A stretch of 64,000 nt of DNA from Viola odorata (lineage: Eukaryota; Streptophyta; Magnoliopsida; Malpighiales; Violaceae), in assembly GCA_963691705.1 (NCBI GenBank), contig OY829537.1, forward strand, positions 56,706,304 to 56,770,303, read 5' to 3'. A model generated the notes under the pieces. It saw only the letters and a list, made by a program, of their open reading frames with translations, ran no database searches and was not told where the DNA came from. The position numbers were made by a program, and so were the translations under genes. Below are positions 59,201-64,000 of this stretch, one piece after another. Position 1 is the stretch's first letter, and every line of letters begins with the position of its first letter.

Positions 59201-62200
59201 TGTTAGGCGTTGTGAAGGGTCACGTCCCCACATTGTGAATTTAATGTTGTGTCTGGTCACGTACGCATAGTCGTCTGATAATGTTGTGTCTGGTCACGTC
59301 CGCACATGTTGTTTGTTAAGCGTTTTGAAGGGTCACGTCCGCACATGTTGTCTGTTAAACGTTTTGAAGGGTCACGTCCCCACATCGTGTTGTTAATGTT
59401 GTGTCTGGTCACGTCCACATATGTCATCTGATAATGTTGTGTCTGGTCACGTCCGCACATGTCATCTCTTAAGCGTTGTGAACGGTCACGTCCCCACATC
59501 GTGTTTTTATTGCTATGTCTAGTCATGTCTGCATAGTCGTCTGATAATGTTGTGTCTGGTCACTTCCGCACATGTTGTCTGTTAAGCGTTGTGCAGGGTC
59601 ACGCCCTCACATCGTATTTTTAATGGTGTGTTTGGTCACTTCCGCACATGTCGTCTGATAATGTTATGTCTGGTCACGTCCGCACATGTTGTCTGTTAAG
59701 CGTTGTGAAGGGACACGTCCCCACATCATATTTTAAATGCTGTGTCTGGTCACGTCTGCACAGTCGTCTGATAATATTATGTCAGGTCACGTCCGCACAT
59801 GTTGTCTGTTAGGCGTTGTGAAAGGTCACGTCCCCACGTCATGTTGTTAATGTTGTGTCAGGTCACGTCCACATATGTTGTCTGATAATGTTGTGTCTGG
59901 TCACGTCCGCACATGTCATCTCTTAAGCGTTGTGAAAGGTCACGGCCCCACATCGTGTTGTTAATGTTGTGTCTGGTCACGTCCACACATGTTGTCTGAT
60001 AATGTTGTGTCTGGTCACGTCCTCATATATCGTCTGTTAAGGGTTATGAAGGGTCACGTCCCCACATCGTGTTTTTAATATTGTGTCTGGTCACGTCCGC
60101 ACATGTCATCTCTTAAGCGTTGTGAAGGGTCACGCCCCCACCTCGTGTTATTAATGTTGTGTCTGGTCACGTCCGCACATGTTGTCTGTTAAGCGTTGTG
60201 AAGGGTTACGTCCCCACATCAAGTTTTTAATGGTGTGTTTGGTCACGTCCGCACAGTCGTCTGAAAATGTTGTCTCTGGTCACGTCCGCACATGTTGTTT
60301 GTTAAGCGTTGTGAAGGGTCACGTCTCCACATCGTGTTTTTAATGGTGTGTTTGGTCACGTCCGCACAGACGTCTGATAATGTTATTTCTGGTCACGCCC
60401 GCGCATGTCATCTTTTAAGCGTTGTGAAGGGTCACGTCCCCACATCGTGTTTTTAATGCTGCGTCTGGTCATGTCCGCACAGTCGTCTGATAATGTTGTG
60501 TCTGGTCATGTCCGCACATGTTGTCTGTTAGGCGTTGTGAAGGGTCACGTCCCCACATTGTGAATTTAATGTTGTGTCTGGTCACGTACGCATAGTCGTC
60601 TGATAATGTTGTGTCTGGTCACGTCCGCACATGTTGTTTGTTAAGCGTTTTGAAGGGTCACGTCCGCACATGTTGTCTGTTAAACGTTTTGAAGGGTCAC
60701 GTCCCCACATCATGTTTTTAATGCTGTGTCTGGTAACGTCCGCACAGTCGTTTGATAATGTTGTGTCTGGTCACTTCCGCACATGTTGTCTATTAAGCGT
60801 TGTGAAGGGTCACGTCCCCACATCGTGTTTTTAATGCTGTGTCTGGTAATGTCCGCACAGTCGTCTGATAATGTTGTGTCTGGTCACTTCCGCACACGTC
60901 GTCTGTTAAGCGTTGTGAAGGGTCACGTCCCCACATCGTGTTTTTAATGCTGTGTCTGGTCATGTCCGCATAGTCGTCTGATAATGTTGTGTCTGGTAAT
61001 GTCCGCACATGTTGTCTGTTAAGCATTGTGAAGGGTCATGTCCCCACATCGTCTTTTTAATGCTGCGTCTGCTCATGTCCGCACAGTCGTCTGATAATGT
61101 TGTGTCTGGTCAAGTCCGCACATGTTGTTTGTTAGCCGTTGTGAAGGGTCACGTCCCCACATTGTGTTTTTAATGTTGTGTCTGGTCACGTACGCTTAGT
61201 CGTCTGATAATGTTGTGTCTGGTCACGTCCGCACATATTGTTTGTTAAGCGTTTTGAAGGGTCACGTCCGCACATGTTGTCTGTTAAGCGTTTTGAAGGG
61301 TCACATTCCCACATCGTGTTTTTAATGCTGTCTAGTAACGTCCGCACAGTCGTCTGATAATGTTGTGTCTGCTCACTTCGGCACATGTTGTCTGTTAAGC
61401 GTTGTGAAGGGTCACGTCCCCACATCGTATTTTTAATGTTGTGTCTAGTCACGTCCGTACATGTCATCTCTTAAGCGTTGTGAAAGATCACGGCCCCACA
61501 TCGTGTTGTTAATGTTGTGTCAGGTCACGTCCACACATGTCGTCTGATAATGTTGTGTCTGGTCACGTCCGCATATATCGTCTGTTAAGCGTTATGAAGG
61601 GTCACGTCCCCACATCGTGTTTTTAATATTGTGTCTGGTCACGTCCGCACATGTCATCTCTTAAGCGTTGTGAAGGGTCACGCCCCCACCTCGTGTTATT
61701 AATGTTGTGTCTGGTCACGTCCGCACAGTCGTGTGATAAAGTTGTGTCTGGTCACGTCCGCACATGTTGTCTGTTAAGCGTTGTGAAGGGTCACGTCCCC
61801 ACATCGTATTTTTAATGGTGTGTTTGGTCACGTCCGCATAGTCGTCTGATAATGTTATTTCTGGTCACGCCCGCGCATGTCATCTTTTAAGCGTTGTGAA
61901 GGGTCACGTCCCCACATCGTGTTTTTAATGCTACGTCTGGTCATGTCCGCACAGTGGTCTGATAATGTTGTGTCTGGTCATGTTCGCACATGTTGTCTGT
62001 TAGGCGTTGTTAAGGGTCACGTCCCCACATTGTGAATTTAATGTTGTGTCTGGTCACGTACGCATAGTCGTCTGATAATGTTGTGTCTGGTCACGTCCGC
62101 ACATGTTGTTTGTTAAGCGTTTTGAAGGGTCACGTCCGCACATGTTGTCTGTTAAGCGTTTTGAAGGGTCACGTCCCCACATCGTGTTTTTAATGCTGTG

Positions 62201-64000
62201 TCTGGTAACGTCCGCACAGTCGTTTGATAATGTTGTGTCTGGTCACTTCCGCACATGTTGTCTGTTAAGCGTTGTGAAGGGTCACGTCCCCACATCGTGT
62301 TTTTAATGCTGTGTCTGGTAACGTCCGCACAGTCGTCTGATAATGTTGTGTCTGGTCACTTCCGCACACGTCGTCTGTTGAGCGTTGTGAAGGGTCACGT
62401 CCCCACATCGTGTTTTTAATGGTGTGTCTGGTCATGTCCGCACACGTCGTCTATTAAGCGTTGTGAAGGGTCACGTCCCCGCATCGTGTTTTTAATGGTG
62501 TGTTTGGTCACGTCCGCACAGACGTCTGATAATGTTATTTCTGGTCACGCCCGCGCATGTCATCTCTTAAGCGTTGTGAAGGGTCACGTCCCCACATCAT
62601 GTTTTTAATGTTGTGTTTGGTCACGTCTGCACAGTCGTCATATAATGTTGTGTCAGGTCACGTTCGCACATGTTGTCTGTTAAGCGTTGTGAAGGATCAC
62701 GTCCCCACATCATGTTTTTAATACTGTGTCTAGTCACGTCTACACAGTCCTCTGATAATGTTGTCTCAAGTCACGTCCGCACATGTTATTTGTTAAGCGT
62801 TGTGAGAGTTCACGTCCCCACATCGTGTTGTTAGTGTTGTGTCTGGTCACGTCCACATATGTCATCTGATAATGTTGTGTCTGGTCACGTCCGCACATGT
62901 CATCTCTCAAGCGTTGTGAACGGTCACGTCCCCACATCGTGTTTTTATTGCTATGTCTAGTCACGTCTGCATAGTCGTCTGATAATGTTGTGTCTGGTCA
63001 CTTCCGCACATGTTGTCTGTTAAGCGTTGTGCAGGGTCACGCCCTCACATCGTATTTTTAATGGTGTGTTTGGTCACTTCCGCACATGTCGTCTGATAAT
63101 GTTATGTCTGGTCACGTCCGCACATGTTGTCTGTTAAGCGTTGTGAAGGGACACGTCCCCACATCATATTTTAAATGCTGTGTCTGGTCACGTCCGCACA
63201 TGTTGTCTGTTAGGCATTGTGAAAGGTCACGTCCCCACGTCATGTTCTTAATGTTGTGTCAGGTCACGTCCACATATGTTGTCTGATAATGTTGTGTCTG
63301 GTCACGTCCGCACATGTCATCTCTTAAGCGTTGTGAAAGGTCACGGCCCCACATCATGTTGTTAATGTTGTGTCTGGTCACGTCCACACATGTTGTCTGA
63401 TAATGTTGTGTCTAGTCACGTCCTCATATATCGTCTGTTAAGCGTTATGAAGGGTCACGTCCCCACATCGTGTTTTTAATATTGTGTCTGGTCACGTCCG
63501 CACATGTTGTCTGTTAAGCGTTGTGAAGGGTTACGTCCCCACATCAAGTTTTTAATGGTGTGTTTGGTCACGTCCGCACAGTCGTCTGAAAATGTTGTCT
63601 CTGGTCACGTCCGCACATGTTGTCTGTTAAGCGTTGTGAAGGGTTACGTCCCCACATCAAGTTTTTAATGGTGTGTTTGGTCACGTCCGCACAGTCATCT
63701 GAAAATGTTGTCTCTGGTCACGTCCGCACATGTTGTCTGTTAAGCGTTGTGAAGGGTCACGTCTCCACATCGTGTTTTTAATGGTGTGTTTGGTCACGTC
63801 CGCACAGACGTCTGATAATGTTATTTCTGGTCACGCCCGCGCATGTCATCTTTTAAGCGTTGTGAAGGGTCACGTCCCCACATCGTGTTTTTAATGCTGC
63901 GTCTGGTCATGTCCGCACCGTCGTCTGATAATGTTGTGTCTGGTCATGTCCGCACATGTTGTCTGTTAGGCGTTGTGAAGGGTCACGTCCCCACATTGTG

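Larger units (their letters stand above)
20990..64000. repeat. Satellite array: 37-39 bp subunits in approximately 113-bp trimers, at least 43 kb
   Basis: Every subunit begins GTTGTG, followed by TCTG or AAGG, then GGTCACGTCC and G/C-CACA; the last 13-15 bases differ by type. Type A ends GTCGTCTGATAAT (37 bp), type B ends TGTTGTCTGTTAAGC or TGTCATCTCTTAAGC (39 bp), type C ends TCGTGTTTTTAAT (37 bp, with AAGG and CCCCACA). A-B-C order gives about 113 bp. No transposon or other sequence interrupts it before the window end. 113 is not a multiple of 3, so no long open frame can persist. Confidence 0.97.

Noticed and set aside
21438..63286. Dozens of 60-180 codon open frames in the satellite (for example products with repeated WGRDPSQRL or GRDQTQHYQ)
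   Set aside because: They are direct translations of the repeat on both strands, start mostly at non-ATG codons, change frame because the trimer is not a multiple of three, and have no codon-level conservation.
20990..64000. CRISPR array
   Set aside because: Repeats are short and regular, but the intervening tails are a few recurring types rather than unique spacers, there are no cas genes, and the context is a plant genome.
20990..64000. Centromere of the chromosome
   Set aside because: A large higher-order satellite next to gypsy elements is compatible with a centromere, but also with knobs or subtelomeres. Nothing in the sequence identifies CENH3 binding, so I do not claim it.

Overview
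This window looks like flowering-plant nuclear DNA from gene-poor heterochromatin. I see no host gene, no RNA gene and no bacterial feature. It has two halves: a retrotransposon block (1 to about 20.8 kb) and one uninterrupted satellite array (about 20.99 kb to the window end). The species cannot be named from the sequence.

Retrotransposon block. Two copies of the same very large Ty3/gypsy element lie in the same orientation. Element 1 (1-2836) shows only its 3' end: the last 2.3 kb of internal sequence and the 3' LTR. Element 2 (5262-20787, 15.5 kb) is complete from LTR to LTR, has TG...CA ends with a 6-bp inverted terminus, and is flanked by the 5-bp duplication ATTTC. It has a candidate primer binding site, gag, and pol in the order protease, reverse transcriptase, RNase H, a second RNase H and integrase, with no chromodomain. 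This order and the second RNase H point to the Tat (Ogre/Grande-like) lineage. Gag and pol are broken by stops, frameshifts and apparent small deletions, so this copy is not autonomous. Between the elements lie three tandem copies (the last truncated) of an AT-rich repeat of about 820 bp.

Antisense genes in the element. The 8.7 kb between pol and the 3' LTR begins with three kinds of short repeats. It then holds four genes on the opposite strand. Two are diverged paralogues with an N-terminal plant 'gypsy-type transposon' domain, a disordered middle and a C-terminal coiled coil (about 15.3-13.2 kb and 18.1-16.0 kb). The third is a small basic/acidic protein gene (19.13-18.64 kb). The fourth is a 128-residue protein gene (20.03-19.64 kb). 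TATA boxes lie 75-89 bp upstream of the ATG of the two small genes in both element copies. The 128-residue frame is open in both copies, and a hand count of differences gives 26 synonymous against 9 amino-acid changes, which indicates purifying selection.

Satellite. From about 20,990 to 64,000 the DNA consists of 37-39 bp subunits sharing a core around GGTCACGTCC. Three subunit types alternate to make a unit of about 113 bp. These units are arranged in larger repeats: three exact-length 1,472-bp copies, a 2,079-bp period, and segmental copies offset by 4,614, 7,596, 7,710 and 10,654 bp. The right two thirds are much more homogenised than the left. Short open frames inside the array are by-products of the repeat.
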